NCBI RefSeq assembly: GCF_000378385.1
Contig: NZ_KB899663.1
Span: forward strand, 165,417 to 229,416
Direction of reading: 5' to 3'
Length of the DNA stretch: 64,000 nucleotides
Source: Paenibacillus daejeonensis DSM 15491
GTDB lineage: Bacteria > Bacillota > Bacilli > Paenibacillales > Paenibacillaceae
The translations under genes and the position numbers were made by a program. Under the pieces are notes generated by a model that was given only the letters and a program-made list of their open reading frames with translations, was not told where the DNA came from and searched no databases. Shown here piece by piece: positions 50,108 through 59,455 of the stretch. Numbering within the stretch: the first letter of the stretch is position 1; every line of letters begins with the position of its first letter.

Positions 50108-51601
50108 ATGAACGTGGAACAAACCAATGAACCGGACCACCATACGTCTGCCTTCGGCAGCAAAAGCAACCGGCTGATCGTGCTCGTGATGGTGCTCGGC
50201 GTATTCGTGGCCATTCTGAACGAAACCCTGTTAAATGTTGCACTGACACCGATTATGAATGATCTTGGCGTATCTCCTAATATAGCACAGTGGTTGTCCA
50301 CCGGCTATCTGTTGGTCATCGCGGTCCTCATTCCAGCAACAGCGTTTTTGATCCAACGTTTCACGACCAGAGGCTTGTTCCTCAGCGCAATGGGCTGCTT
50401 CACGGCGGGGACGCTGATTGCGGCGCTGTCGCCCAGCTTCGGTTGGCTGCTCGTGGGCCGGATCGTTCAAGCCGGGGGGACGGCGCTCATGTTCCCGCTG
50501 CTGACGAATGTCGTGCTGGCTATCGTACCGATGGCCAAGCGCGGGGCAGCGATGGGCACGATCGGCATCGTCATCACCTTTGCGCCAGCGATCGGACCGA
50601 CGCTCTCGGGGTTGATCGTCGCGCATTACAGCTGGCGGCTGCTGTTCTATGCCGTGCTGCCGATTGCTTTATTTGTCATCGTCTTTGCGTACTTTCGCTT
50701 GGGCAATGTGACAGATCCTCGCCCGACAAGGCTCGACCCGCTGTCGATGCTACTCTCGGCCGTTGGCTTCGGCGGTATTGTCTATGGCTTCAGCAGCGCG
50801 GGCGAAGGTCATGGCGAGTGGGGAGCACCGGCAGTCTGGCTGCCTATTGCCATAGGTGCGGCTTCGCTCCTAGTGTTTATCGTCAAGCAATTACGCATGC
50901 GGGAGCCGATGCTCGACCTCCGCGCGTTCAAGCATTCGATGTTCAGCCTCGCAGTTGTCATCATGCTGATCGTCATGATGGCGATGTTCTCCACGATGAT
51001 GCTAATTCCGATCTTCCTCCAGAATGCGCTCGCCTATACACCATTGGAAGCGGGACTGGCGATGCTGCCAGGCGGGGTCGTCATGGGCATTATGTCACCG
51101 GTGACCGGCCGCTTATTCGACCGCTTCGGTGCCAGAGGATTGGCGATCGTCGGGCTGTTGCTCATGTCTGCGTCCCTGATCGGGTTTGCTTCCATGACGC
51201 TGGCGGTGTCCTATGTCACCATCATGGCACTGAATATGTTCTTCATGCTGGGCATCTCAATGCTGATGATGCCGATTATGACCAACGGGCTAAATGGTCT
51301 CCCACGCCTGCTCTACCCGCACGGCACAGCAATTACAGGAACCATCCAACAGGTCGGCGGTGCCGTCGGGATGGCGCTGCTGGTGACGATCATGACCACG
51401 CGATCAGAGCAATTCGTCCAGCAGGAGGGAGCTTCCGTTCCAGTCGAACAGCTCCAAGCACTGGCGATGACCGCCGGGATGAAGCAGGCGTTTCTACTGG
51501 CGCTTGGTCTGGTCGCTCTGGCTCTGGTACTGGCGCTATTCTTCCTCCGCCGCACGCAGCCAGACGACAGCGACAAATTGGAGGGTGTACCGGCACACTG
51601 A
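50108..51601 (+). CDS. MFS exporter, DHA2 (EmrB/QacA) family
   Basis: This 497-residue exporter has about 14 membrane segments, typical of DHA2 proton antiporters. Family motifs are LNETLLNVALTPIM in helix 1, QWLSTGYLLVIAVLIPATAFL in the next helices (as landmarks only), GRIVQAGGTALMFPLL in helix 4 and the GTIGIVITFAPAIGPTLSG motif of helix 5. It resembles LmrB/Mdt-type multidrug pumps. The ATG follows an AAGGAAGAG-rich stretch. A palindrome upstream suggests repression by a regulator that is not encoded next to it. Confidence 0.92.
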   Translation: MNVEQTNEPDHHTSAFGSKSNRLIVLVMVLGVFVAILNETLLNVALTPIMNDLGVSPNIAQWLSTGYLLVIAVLIPATAFLIQRFTTRGLFLSAMGCFTAGTLIAALSPSFGWLLVGRIVQAGGTALMFPLLTNVVLAIVPMAKRGAAMGTIGIVITFAPAIGPTLSGLIVAHYSWRLLFYAVLPIALFVIVFAYFRLGNVTDPRPTRLDPLSMLLSAVGFGGIVYGFSSAGEGHGEWGAPAVWLPIAIGAASLLVFIVKQLRMREPMLDLRAFKHSMFSLAVVIMLIVMMAMFSTMMLIPIFLQNALAYTPLEAGLAMLPGGVVMGIMSPVTGRLFDRFGARGLAIVGLLLMSASLIGFASMTLAVSYVTIMALNMFFMLGISMLMMPIMTNGLNGLPRLLYPHGTAITGTIQQVGGAVGMALLVTIMTTRSEQFVQQEGASVPVEQLQALAMTAGMKQAFLLALGLVALALVLALFFLRRTQPDDSDKLEGVPAH

Positions 51602-51615
51602 GGATCCCTGGCCGC

Positions 51616-51657
51616 AAAAAATAGCCCCCATCTCGAATGAGGTGGGGGCTGTTTTTT
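51616..51657. terminator. Bidirectional terminator
   Basis: AGCCCCCA and TCTC pair with GAG and TGGGGGCT around a GAAT loop, flanked by A and T runs. It separates the DHA2 exporter gene from the convergent stalk-protein gene. Confidence 0.92.
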
Positions 51658-51661
51658 GCTT

Positions 51662-52342
51662 TTATTTATAATAAGAAGTCGTCAGCGGGACAAATACTTT
51701 TCCTCCGGCTTCAACATCCGCATGGATGAACAACTCTTGAACGCCGCCGATATCAATTTCAATGGTTTTCAGTCCCTCTCCTACAGCGATTGTCTCGGTT
51801 TTCAAGACAATATCTTTGCCGCTGTCATTAATCTTGAGGGTCTCAATGTCATGACCGATGGCAGCAATCTGCAGGACCAGCTTCTGATACTTCCCTTTGG
51901 GATACAGCATGAAGGAGCTGCCGCGATTACTCGGTGCGTTATCGAAGAAGACCTCTTTGTAATCCTTGCCGTTAAAGGTGGTCAGTGCAGGATCTTTGGT
52001 ATGGTACATATTATTAAAGCCATCGGCAATCGGGGTACCTTCGGATTTTTCGCCAAGGGAAATCGTTTTAGTCTGAGGATCATAGGAAATGGCTACGTCG
52101 AGTGCGTTGGAGATCGCCCGAACCGGGAGATACGTTGTTCCATTATAGGTAATTGGAAGGGTAGGGACGCCCTTATCATTGGCTGGAACATAATCTTTGC
52201 CATGCAACTTGAATTTCAGCCCCGAATCAAAAAAAGCCTTGATTTCTTGCAAATTTGAAGCGGCCAATGCGCCCGCACTGCTGCCTACCAGCATACTTGC
52301 AACTGCAATGGAGGCAATCCATTTCTTCTTCAACCTAGTCAC
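51662..52342 (-). CDS. Secreted stalk-domain (copper amine oxidase N-like) protein
   Basis: This 226-residue exported protein has a signal peptide (about 1-27, ending AGALAAS). A copper-amine-oxidase-N-like stalk domain (about 40-105) follows, with PITYNGTTYLPVRAISNALDV and YDPQTKTISLG. The C-terminal half (about 110-226) is a beta-rich domain resembling an NPCBM-like carbohydrate-binding module, with LQIAAIGHDIETLKI and IEIDIGGVQELFIHADV. A wall or extracellular sugar-binding role is plausible. It has its own promoter at 52387-52415. Confidence 0.78.
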   Translation of the reverse strand: MTRLKKKWIASIAVASMLVGSSAGALAASNLQEIKAFFDSGLKFKLHGKDYVPANDKGVPTLPITYNGTTYLPVRAISNALDVAISYDPQTKTISLGEKSEGTPIADGFNNMYHTKDPALTTFNGKDYKEVFFDNAPSNRGSSFMLYPKGKYQKLVLQIAAIGHDIETLKINDSGKDIVLKTETIAVGEGLKTIEIDIGGVQELFIHADVEAGGKVFVPLTTSYYK

Positions 52343-52386
52343 TCCTCGATCATATTAGAATGGATAAATTCTTAAAGACTAGGATA

Positions 52387-52415
52387 ATTATACTGGGCGT
52401 GATAGGTATACACAA
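52387..52415 (-). promoter_or_regulatory. Promoter of the stalk-domain gene
   Basis: On the minus strand TTGTGT (52410-52415) and TATAAT (52387-52392) are 17 bp apart, 45 bp before the start codon. Confidence 0.65.
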
Positions 52416-52430
52416 GGAGCTTTAGTCTCG

Positions 52431-52463
52431 AAAAAAAGCCCCGGAATCCCAATTCCAGGGGCT
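52431..52463 (-). terminator. Terminator after the beta-glucuronidase gene
   Basis: On the minus strand AGCCCC-A-GGAAT pairs with ATTCC-GGGGCT around a short loop, followed by seven T residues, 20 bp after the uidA stop codon. Confidence 0.9.
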
Positions 52464-52482
52464 GCGCGTTACGATATAAATA

Positions 52483-54276
52483 TCATTTATAATAGTAGTC
52501 CGGAATATCCGCCCAGCGCTTCTTCAGCTCATGTGCTGCTGCTTTGGGCTTGCGGTCCCGGGTGAACACGCCTTTCTTGTTGCCCTGGACCCGGAAGATG
52601 CCTTGGCTCGTGTTGAAGTCCGCGAAATTCCAGACATGCTCGCCTACGAAATTCCGGCACTGGTCGAAGCTCTTGTGATTGGCTTCCAGGAAGCGGACTT
52701 GGAACTCCTCTGTGAACATGACCGGATCGACATCATGGAAGCCGGCGATCGTGTCCGCGCCATATTCGGTCATGATAATCGGCTTGTCCGGGAACAGCTG
52801 CTGCCACTCGTCGAGCTCCTGCGACAGCTGGAGACTGGCGATCTCCCATTCGCCGCCTTCCACATACCAACCGTAATACCGGTTTAGACACAGCACATCG
52901 ATCAGCTTGGAGATTTTGCAATGGGACGTGCCTTTGCCGACCATGGTGACGATGGTGACAGGACGGTGCTGGGGATCCAGCTCTTTGGTTAACCGGACCA
53001 GCGGCTCGAAGTAATCGTCCGCCCCTTCCTCATCAGCTGCAGGCTCATTAGCAATCGACCACATGACCACGCAGGCGTGATTTTTATCGCGAGCGATCAG
53101 TTCCCGGATGGCTGCCTGGTGGGCTTCCTTGGTCTGAATCTCCTCCCACGTCTTACGCTTCTTCGCATTGGACAAGGTAGCCATGAAATTGAGATGCAAG
53201 CCGACGGCTGCGACTTCATCAATAACGACCAGCCCTTCCCGGTCCGCCAGACGCATGATTTCCTCGGAATACGGATAGTGGGAGGTGCGGAATGAGTTGG
53301 CATTCATCCACTTCATCAGCCCAAAATCCATCACGTTGGCTGGCTCATTCAACGCGCGACCATGAATTGGCGTATCCTCATGCTTGCCGAAGCCCTTGAA
53401 GTAGAATGGCTTGCCATTAATCAGAAACTGGCCGTCACGCACCTCGACTGACCGGACACCGAATGGCAGCTCATACGTATCGTGCACATTGCCTTCCTTG
53501 CGGAGCTGGACCTGCAGCTTATACAAGTACGCATGCATGGGCTCCCACAGGTGCACTTGCGCAATCTCTATCGTTCCCAGGCTGCCAGTAGCTGTAGCGA
53601 CGACCTGCTGGGCTTCGTCGATGACGGAGACCACAACGTCTGCGTCCCCCTGATAGTCAATGCTATAACCGACATTCGCGTTCTCGCCCAGCAGCTCGTG
53701 GGTCAGCGTAATGTCGCGGACGTAACTGGCAGGCGTGCTATAGATTTTGACTGGACGATGGATGCCCGCATAGTTAAAGAAGTCAAAATTCGGCTGATTG
53801 CGGACCACCTTTCCAATACCATCAATGTCCCGCTCTACCAGTTTGCCGACCGGCAGCGTCGATTCATCGAGGATGTTGTTGACTGCGACGGTCAGGCGAT
53901 TGGCGCCATGTCGCAGCAAGGCATTAATCTCGGCCTCAAAAGGCGTATACCCGCCAGTATGCTCGGCAGCCAATTCGCCATTCATGTACACCTTGGCCTT
54001 GTGTGTGACAGAGCCGAAACGAAGGACGATCCGCTGGCTGAGCAGTAGCGAAGGGACTGTAAATTCTTGTTCATACCAGACCCAGCCCACATGATTGCGA
54101 ATCTCGGAGGTCGCACCTGCATCATTGAACGAAGAAGGAACCGCCATCGGCATAGGTTCAACCAGCTTGTCTCGGTACCATTGATCAGCCAGGCCGTTGC
54201 CCAGATCAAGCTTGAACTTCCAGATGCCATTCAGGTCAATCACGGTTCGGGACTCCGTTACGATAGGATACAACAT
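52483..54276 (-). CDS. uidA: Beta-glucuronidase, glycoside hydrolase family 2
   Basis: This 597-residue GH2 enzyme cleaves terminal beta-glucuronides, probably in the cytoplasm since no signal peptide is seen. A sugar-binding jelly-roll domain (about 1-180), an immunoglobulin-like domain (about 180-275) and a TIM barrel (about 275-597) can be read. The acid/base Glu411 lies in WSIANEP and the nucleophile Glu504 in MTEYGAD. The glucuronate-recognising NxK motif is present as Asn566 and Lys568 in GNKKG, which separates beta-glucuronidases from galactosidases and fits E. coli numbering. Its ribosome site is AGGTGATG. It ends the operon with two sugar permeases and a receptor, which should import the substrate. 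Confidence 0.93.
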   Translation of the reverse strand: MLYPIVTESRTVIDLNGIWKFKLDLGNGLADQWYRDKLVEPMPMAVPSSFNDAGATSEIRNHVGWVWYEQEFTVPSLLLSQRIVLRFGSVTHKAKVYMNGELAAEHTGGYTPFEAEINALLRHGANRLTVAVNNILDESTLPVGKLVERDIDGIGKVVRNQPNFDFFNYAGIHRPVKIYSTPASYVRDITLTHELLGENANVGYSIDYQGDADVVVSVIDEAQQVVATATGSLGTIEIAQVHLWEPMHAYLYKLQVQLRKEGNVHDTYELPFGVRSVEVRDGQFLINGKPFYFKGFGKHEDTPIHGRALNEPANVMDFGLMKWMNANSFRTSHYPYSEEIMRLADREGLVVIDEVAAVGLHLNFMATLSNAKKRKTWEEIQTKEAHQAAIRELIARDKNHACVVMWSIANEPAADEEGADDYFEPLVRLTKELDPQHRPVTIVTMVGKGTSHCKISKLIDVLCLNRYYGWYVEGGEWEIASLQLSQELDEWQQLFPDKPIIMTEYGADTIAGFHDVDPVMFTEEFQVRFLEANHKSFDQCRNFVGEHVWNFADFNTSQGIFRVQGNKKGVFTRDRKPKAAAHELKKRWADIPDYYYK

Positions 54277-54338
54277 GAATTCATCACCTCAGGGTTAGAA
54301 TGGAACACCTGCCGCGCGGGCGGCAGGTGCGAATGAGT

Positions 54339-55688
54339 TTAAGATTTCGAGTCAATCACCTTTTGAATACGGGTTTGTGCGTTCTGGATCGTGGTCTCCA
54401 GATCCTGACCGGAGAGCATCAGGCGATCAAATTCCTCAGTATAGATTTTCTCCAGCTCCGCGTGGTAAGGCACGGCCACTTTTGGACTTGTGGTCTTGGT
54501 GTTGTTCAGAACGTAGAGCAGCGATTCTTTGTCAATCATCTCCGGCGTTTTGGTGCCAGCAATCATCGCATCCAAGACTTGATTCAAATCGGCATCCTTC
54601 CAGGATGGGAAAGCCTTGCCTTGCAGCACAATTCCTTCGGTCGAGAACCAGCGGACGAAGGTATAGGCTGCTTCCTTATGCTTGGACTTGCTGTAGATGG
54701 ACAGCACGTCACTGCCGACATTGGATGAAATCTCATCCTCCGCATTCATTTTTGGCAGGGGAGCAAATACGCTGCGGAAGTTGGCTGGAACGGTATCCGT
54801 GCCTCCCAGCTCAGGTACAAGGAACGAACCCATCACAATCATGCTCGTATCCTGGTTGAAATACTGCGGGCGGTAATTCAGCTTCTGGCTGATCACCTCG
54901 GAATATGGGGTCGCCGAGCCCTCTTGCTCCCCGCGCAGACGAAGCTCCAGCGATTTGCGGACCAGCGGATTATCCACGTTAGCTGTCGTGCCATCATCGG
55001 TCGTCAGGTTGGCATTCTCCTGGCTGCCCGTATTCGTTACAAAGTAGGCGAACATAGGCCAGCTGTGGAAGTAAGTCCCGTAGCGGGTCTTGCCACCTTC
55101 GCTCTTGGTCATCGCTTTGGCATAATCCATGTACTCATCCCAGGTCCAGTCGGTAGGCAGCTCAAGCCCCGCTTCCTTCAGATGATCCTCGTTAATGATC
55201 GTGAAAAATGTTGAGGATTTACCTGGCAGGCCATAGTAAGTACCATCAATGCTGGTATCGGAATTATATTCTGCACTCGGGTCGACATTGTCGTTGTCCA
55301 GGTAGGTGTCTAGCGGCTCAATCATACCCAGCTCCACGCGCTGCGACAGGAAGGTCATGTTACTGAACATGATGACATCCAGATCATCGCCGCCGGCAGC
55401 TGCCAGATCCAGTTTCTTGTAATATTCATTGGAGTTGTTATCTTCCGCAGACACGAACTCGACTTTGATATTGGGATGCTGCTTTTCGAATTCCTCGATA
55501 ACGACATCCCAGTTGTCTGCTTTTTTGGCATACCAGCTCGAGAGCTTGATGGTGACCTGATCGTTTGAACCCGTGCCCGTACCTTCTTCAGCAGGCGTAT
55601 TGCCTGGCGATGCGGAGGAGCAGCCGGCGGCCACCATAGCCATAATGATCAGAGATGCAGCCCAACCCTTGTGTTTCATTGTAAACAT
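54339..55688 (-). CDS. Sugar ABC transporter receptor lipoprotein
   Basis: This 449-residue extracytoplasmic solute-binding protein is of the carbohydrate uptake type. The lipoprotein signal ends in MVAAGC, with the lipidated Cys at residue 23. The mature protein shows family features such as VIEEFEKQHPNIKVEFV and LDVIMFSNMTF. It is encoded between the permease genes and uidA, so the ligand is probably a beta-glucuronide or an oligosaccharide containing glucuronic acid. AAGGGGG lies 7 bp before the ATG. As in many Paenibacillus CUT1 systems, no ATPase gene lies in the operon; a shared MsmX-type ATPase may be used. Confidence 0.9.
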   Translation of the reverse strand: MFTMKHKGWAASLIIMAMVAAGCSSASPGNTPAEEGTGTGSNDQVTIKLSSWYAKKADNWDVVIEEFEKQHPNIKVEFVSAEDNNSNEYYKKLDLAAAGGDDLDVIMFSNMTFLSQRVELGMIEPLDTYLDNDNVDPSAEYNSDTSIDGTYYGLPGKSSTFFTIINEDHLKEAGLELPTDWTWDEYMDYAKAMTKSEGGKTRYGTYFHSWPMFAYFVTNTGSQENANLTTDDGTTANVDNPLVRKSLELRLRGEQEGSATPYSEVISQKLNYRPQYFNQDTSMIVMGSFLVPELGGTDTVPANFRSVFAPLPKMNAEDEISSNVGSDVLSIYSKSKHKEAAYTFVRWFSTEGIVLQGKAFPSWKDADLNQVLDAMIAGTKTPEMIDKESLLYVLNNTKTTSPKVAVPYHAELEKIYTEEFDRLMLSGQDLETTIQNAQTRIQKVIDSKS

Positions 55689-55704
55689 GTCATTTCCCCC
55701 TTAT

Positions 55705-56535
55705 TTATCCTTTGACACTTCCCATAGCCACGCCTTCGATAACCTGCTTTTGGCCAATGATGAAGATGATCAACAATGGTAAGATCGCCGAGACGGCACC
55801 AGCCATCATGAGCGAGTAGAACTCTCCGCTGAAATCCGCGAATTTGCGAATCCCCAGTTGCAGAGTGAAGAGCGCGTCGGTACGCAGGAAGATGAGCGGA
55901 TTCTGGTAATCGTTCCAGGTCCAGATGAACCGCAGAATCATGTAGGTGGCCAGAGCGGGCTTGACCAGCGGCAGGGCGATTCGGGCAAAAATGGTCCAGT
56001 GCCCAGCCGCATCAATGCGAGCCGACTCAATGATTTCATTGTGTACCCCCATGAAAAACTGGCGCAGCAGGAACGTGCCTAGTACACTGGACGCTGCAAG
56101 AAGAACAAGACCTGCATGGCTGTCGAACAGCCCAATCCAGCGATACATAATGAATTGAGGCACCAGGATCGCCTGGGTTGGAATCATAAAGGTCGCCAGC
56201 ACGATGAGGAAGAAGGAATCTCGGCCCTTAAAATTTACTTTGGAGAAGCCGTAAGCCGCCATGGCGGATACGATCAGCGATACAGCTGTCGACATGAGCG
56301 TAACTTTGATGCTGTTCCAATAATAGAGCGCAAATGGTACAGCCCCCGCCCACACCTGGGTGTAGTTCTCGATGGCATTCCACCGCTCAGGGATCCACTT
56401 AATCGGATAGGTCATCACGTCCAGCTCGGGTTTGAACGAAGCGGATAACATCCATAAAAAGGGCAAGATAAACAGTATGCCCGCCGCTCCCATCAAGAGC
56501 GTTACAAGTACACGGTCAGGCCGGATCGTCAGCAT
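55705..56535 (-). CDS. Sugar ABC transporter permease, MalG type
   Basis: This 276-residue permease of the CUT1 family has about six membrane segments. The EAA coupling loop reads EIIESARIDAAGHWTIFARIALPLVKPALAT in outline (given here as a landmark only). It ends with the QKQVIEGVAMGSVKG tail common to MalG-type subunits. It lies 12 bp downstream of the other permease gene and 16 bp before the receptor gene. Confidence 0.92.
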   Translation of the reverse strand: MLTIRPDRVLVTLLMGAAGILFILPFLWMLSASFKPELDVMTYPIKWIPERWNAIENYTQVWAGAVPFALYYWNSIKVTLMSTAVSLIVSAMAAYGFSKVNFKGRDSFFLIVLATFMIPTQAILVPQFIMYRWIGLFDSHAGLVLLAASSVLGTFLLRQFFMGVHNEIIESARIDAAGHWTIFARIALPLVKPALATYMILRFIWTWNDYQNPLIFLRTDALFTLQLGIRKFADFSGEFYSLMMAGAVSAILPLLIIFIIGQKQVIEGVAMGSVKG

Positions 56536-56547
56536 GTTTTGACCTCC

Positions 56548-57513
56548 TTAATAATTGACCCATTTTTTCTGCCCGATCCATTGAATCAGTGTAATCAGCA
56601 GAATAAGCAGAAGCAAGATGATACCCATGGCTGAAGCGTAGCCGGAGTCCAGATTGATGAAGGCTACTTCGTACAGGTAGAAGACGATCACAGATGTCGA
56701 CCCTGCCGGCCCGCCATTCGTTAGGACCATGATCAGGTCAAACACTTTGAACGAGCCGACAACTCCCGTGATCACCAGGAAGAATGTGGTCGGGGAAAGC
56801 ATCGGCAGCGTAATGTTGAAAAACTGCCGGACCAGCGAAGCGCCGTCGACATCAGCGGCTTCATACAAATCCTTGGGGATACTCTGCAAGCCAGCCATGT
56901 AGATGACGAGATTGAAGCCCAGGGACGTCCAGACCATAATAATCATGACCGAGAGCAAGGAATAACTCGGATCTGCCAGCCACATAGGCGGATTCTCAAT
57001 GCCGATGGATCGCAGGAAGCCGTTGATCGGCCCGTTGGTCGGGTGATACAGTACACGCCACAGGAGGGCAATGGCGACAAAGCTCGAAATGAACGGCATG
57101 AAATAAATGACTTTGAAAAAGGTTTTAAAATATGTCGCTTTGTTAATTAAAACCGCCAGGATCACGGAGATAAACAACGTCACAGGCACAACAGCAATCA
57201 TAATAATATTGTTCATCAAGGAGCGATGAAATGATTCGTCCTGGAAGAGCGTCATGTAATTTTGAAAGCCGATGAATTCGAGCCCTCCGAGTCCAGCGAT
57301 AAAGTTCCAATCCGAGAAGCTAATAATGCCGGACAGGAGGATGGGGATGATGACGAGCACCGTCGTCAGGATCAGCATGGGGCCGATAAAGAGATAGCCG
57401 GCAATCAGATCATAAAATGCCTGCTTGCGGTGGGATTTGCCCTTGGGCTGCTGGGCAACGCGCTTGGGAGCCTGCTCCACGTCTTTCACCTCGTTTGTAT
57501 TGGATGTCTCCAT
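56548..57513 (-). CDS. Sugar ABC transporter permease, MalF type
   Basis: This permease of about 321 residues is of the CUT1 family, with a longer cytoplasmic N-terminus (about 40 residues, rich in Lys, Gln and Glu) before about six membrane segments. The coupling loop is in the SIPKDLYEAADVDGASLVRQFFNITLPML region (landmark only). I take the ATG 57511-57513; nine codons farther upstream is another ATG, and neither has a strong ribosome site. It is the first gene of the import operon and diverges from the sensor kinase gene, which is the likely regulator. Confidence 0.88.
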   Translation of the reverse strand: METSNTNEVKDVEQAPKRVAQQPKGKSHRKQAFYDLIAGYLFIGPMLILTTVLVIIPILLSGIISFSDWNFIAGLGGLEFIGFQNYMTLFQDESFHRSLMNNIIMIAVVPVTLFISVILAVLINKATYFKTFFKVIYFMPFISSFVAIALLWRVLYHPTNGPINGFLRSIGIENPPMWLADPSYSLLSVMIIMVWTSLGFNLVIYMAGLQSIPKDLYEAADVDGASLVRQFFNITLPMLSPTTFFLVITGVVGSFKVFDLIMVLTNGGPAGSTSVIVFYLYEVAFINLDSGYASAMGIILLLLILLITLIQWIGQKKWVNY

Positions 57514-57667
57514 TATAAAAAGCCGTCCCCAAAAACACATGGCACGATTTTTTCTATTTTAAAAAGATGACATGACATTATTTTTTCTGAAATGCAAAAA
57601 TAATTGGATGAGTTCTATCCTGGTTTGACGTACGATAGAGACAATTAGAGAAGAAGGAGGATTGCGC

Positions 57668-59455
57668 TTGCACTGGGGCTCCCGTTTTAAGCAGCAATCG
57701 CTGCGGCAAAAATTGATCCTAACCTCCATTGCGTGCCTGGTATTACCTACAATTGGCATGATCCTGATTACCAGCCATTATTCCAAGCTGATTATTCGGG
57801 AGCATACGCTGGACAAAGCGACCCAATCGTTAACGATTGTGCAATCTCAAATTAATACCATCTTGGGAGAGATGGTGTCGGTGGCGAATTTTGTCCACTT
57901 TGACCCGGAGATCAAAATTTTGCTGGAGGAGGGCAAAACCAGTCCAGTTGCTGCCCGGCAATTGACAACCCGACTGGAGCAGGTGGCAGGCGAGACACTG
58001 GATTTGCGCCTGACACTACTGGATCGTGAAGGCCGGGCTTACTCCGACTATTCCTTTTATGAATTCAAGCCTATGGATTTTATAGCGCGGGACTGGTTTG
58101 ACGAGCTGGACCGGATGTCATCCGGGTATGAGACCATGTTCCTGGGGGCCGAAGCCAACTATCTTGCCTCCCAGAAGGCCGATATGCCCTATGTATTTAT
58201 TACGGCACGTGCGCTCAGGGAGAGCAGCACCAAGCCTCCATACGCCTATTTGATTGTGAGCCGTACGGAGGCCGCGATCCGGGAGCGTTTTGAGACGTTG
58301 GAGGAGGATGTGTTCCTGCTGAACAATGAACGCACAATTCTATCCAATCGGAATGTTGGTCAAATCGGGATGAATTTTGATTCCGTCTTGCCGCCACAGG
58401 AGGGTCTGAGCTCTCCGGATATCATTCACCTGAATGAGGCTAACCAGTTGTTCCTTACACTGCCGCTTGCCTACGGGGACTGGCGCTTGGTGAGTCTTGC
58501 ACCTTACGAGCAATTGACAGGCAAATTAAACGGAATCTCCCGTTCGGGCCTGCTGCTCCAGGTTGGGTTTGCCGTCTGTTTTTTGCTGGTGCTGGCTTAC
58601 CTATTAAGACGGTTTACCAAGCCGATTCATACGCTGGGCAAGGCGGCCCGGCAGATTGAAGCAGGCAATCTGGCGGTTCGTTCGAATATCCGTGGCGAGG
58701 ATGAGGTAGGAAGCCTCGGGCGCTCCTTCGATCACATGCTGGATCGGATTCAGCAGATGATGCTGGATTACAAGAGGCAGCAGGAACTCAAGCGACAGGC
58801 GGAGATTGCCATGCTGCAGGCCCAACTGCATCCGCACTTTCTCTTTAATGTGCTGAGCTCGATCCGAATGCGGCTCTTATTGAAGAAAGATGCCGAGAAT
58901 GCTAAGCTGCTGAGCACATTGTCGGCGATGCTGCGTGCCAGCTTATCCAGGCAGGAGGAGTTTGTCACGCTGGAACAGGAGATCGAGACAGCCAAGCAAT
59001 ATATGGAGCTCATGGGGTTTGCCATGCGCTATCCGACAGAGTCCGAGCTGAGCGTTCCGCCTGAGCTCCTGACGGTAACGGTTCCGAGACTCATCATGCA
59101 GCCCATAATTGAAAATGCATATAAGCACGGCTTCTCCAAACAAGGTGGACGAATCGTCATTGACATCAGCGAGGAGAACAGGAAGCTGATGATTCGAGTA
59201 AAGAATAACGGATCAGGGATCAATGAGGCGAGGGCTGCCGAACTCGAACGGCGGATGTCTCGTGTTCAAGAGGCCGGCGACAGTTCCGGCCCATCGAAGA
59301 GCGGCATCGGGCTGAGCAACGTCTATACGCGACTCAAGCTAATCTATGGGTCCGATTTTGAAATGAACATTCAGAGCCTGGATGACCATTGGACTGCCGT
59401 GATCCTGCGCTTTCCGCTGCATCCGGCGGGAGAGGAGGGGGCGAGTCATGTATAA
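57668..59455 (+). CDS. YesM-type sensor histidine kinase
   Basis: This kinase of about 595 residues has two membrane segments (about 18-36 and 295-315) around a large extracytoplasmic sensor, a HAMP linker, and a HisKA_7TM/LytS-like phospho-acceptor region with LHPHFLFN (His near 389), then an ATPase domain with MQPIIENAYKHGF and GIGLSNVYTRL. This is the YesM layout used to sense plant or animal polysaccharide fragments. I chose the TTG at 57668, with AGGAGG exactly 7 bp upstream; the TTG at 57662 is too close to that site. It overlaps the regulator gene by 8 bp and diverges from the glucuronide importer. Confidence 0.92.
   Translation: MHWGSRFKQQSLRQKLILTSIACLVLPTIGMILITSHYSKLIIREHTLDKATQSLTIVQSQINTILGEMVSVANFVHFDPEIKILLEEGKTSPVAARQLTTRLEQVAGETLDLRLTLLDREGRAYSDYSFYEFKPMDFIARDWFDELDRMSSGYETMFLGAEANYLASQKADMPYVFITARALRESSTKPPYAYLIVSRTEAAIRERFETLEEDVFLLNNERTILSNRNVGQIGMNFDSVLPPQEGLSSPDIIHLNEANQLFLTLPLAYGDWRLVSLAPYEQLTGKLNGISRSGLLLQVGFAVCFLLVLAYLLRRFTKPIHTLGKAARQIEAGNLAVRSNIRGEDEVGSLGRSFDHMLDRIQQMMLDYKRQQELKRQAEIAMLQAQLHPHFLFNVLSSIRMRLLLKKDAENAKLLSTLSAMLRASLSRQEEFVTLEQEIETAKQYMELMGFAMRYPTESELSVPPELLTVTVPRLIMQPIIENAYKHGFSKQGGRIVIDISEENRKLMIRVKNNGSGINEARAAELERRMSRVQEAGDSSGPSKSGIGLSNVYTRLKLIYGSDFEMNIQSLDDHWTAVILRFPLHPAGEEGASHV

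Noticed and set aside
50290-51624. 444-residue alternative-frame ORF inside the DHA2 exporter gene
   Set aside because: Composition (rich in Arg, Asp, His, Cys) is typical of a shadow frame in GC-rich DNA, and the exporter frame has full family motifs.
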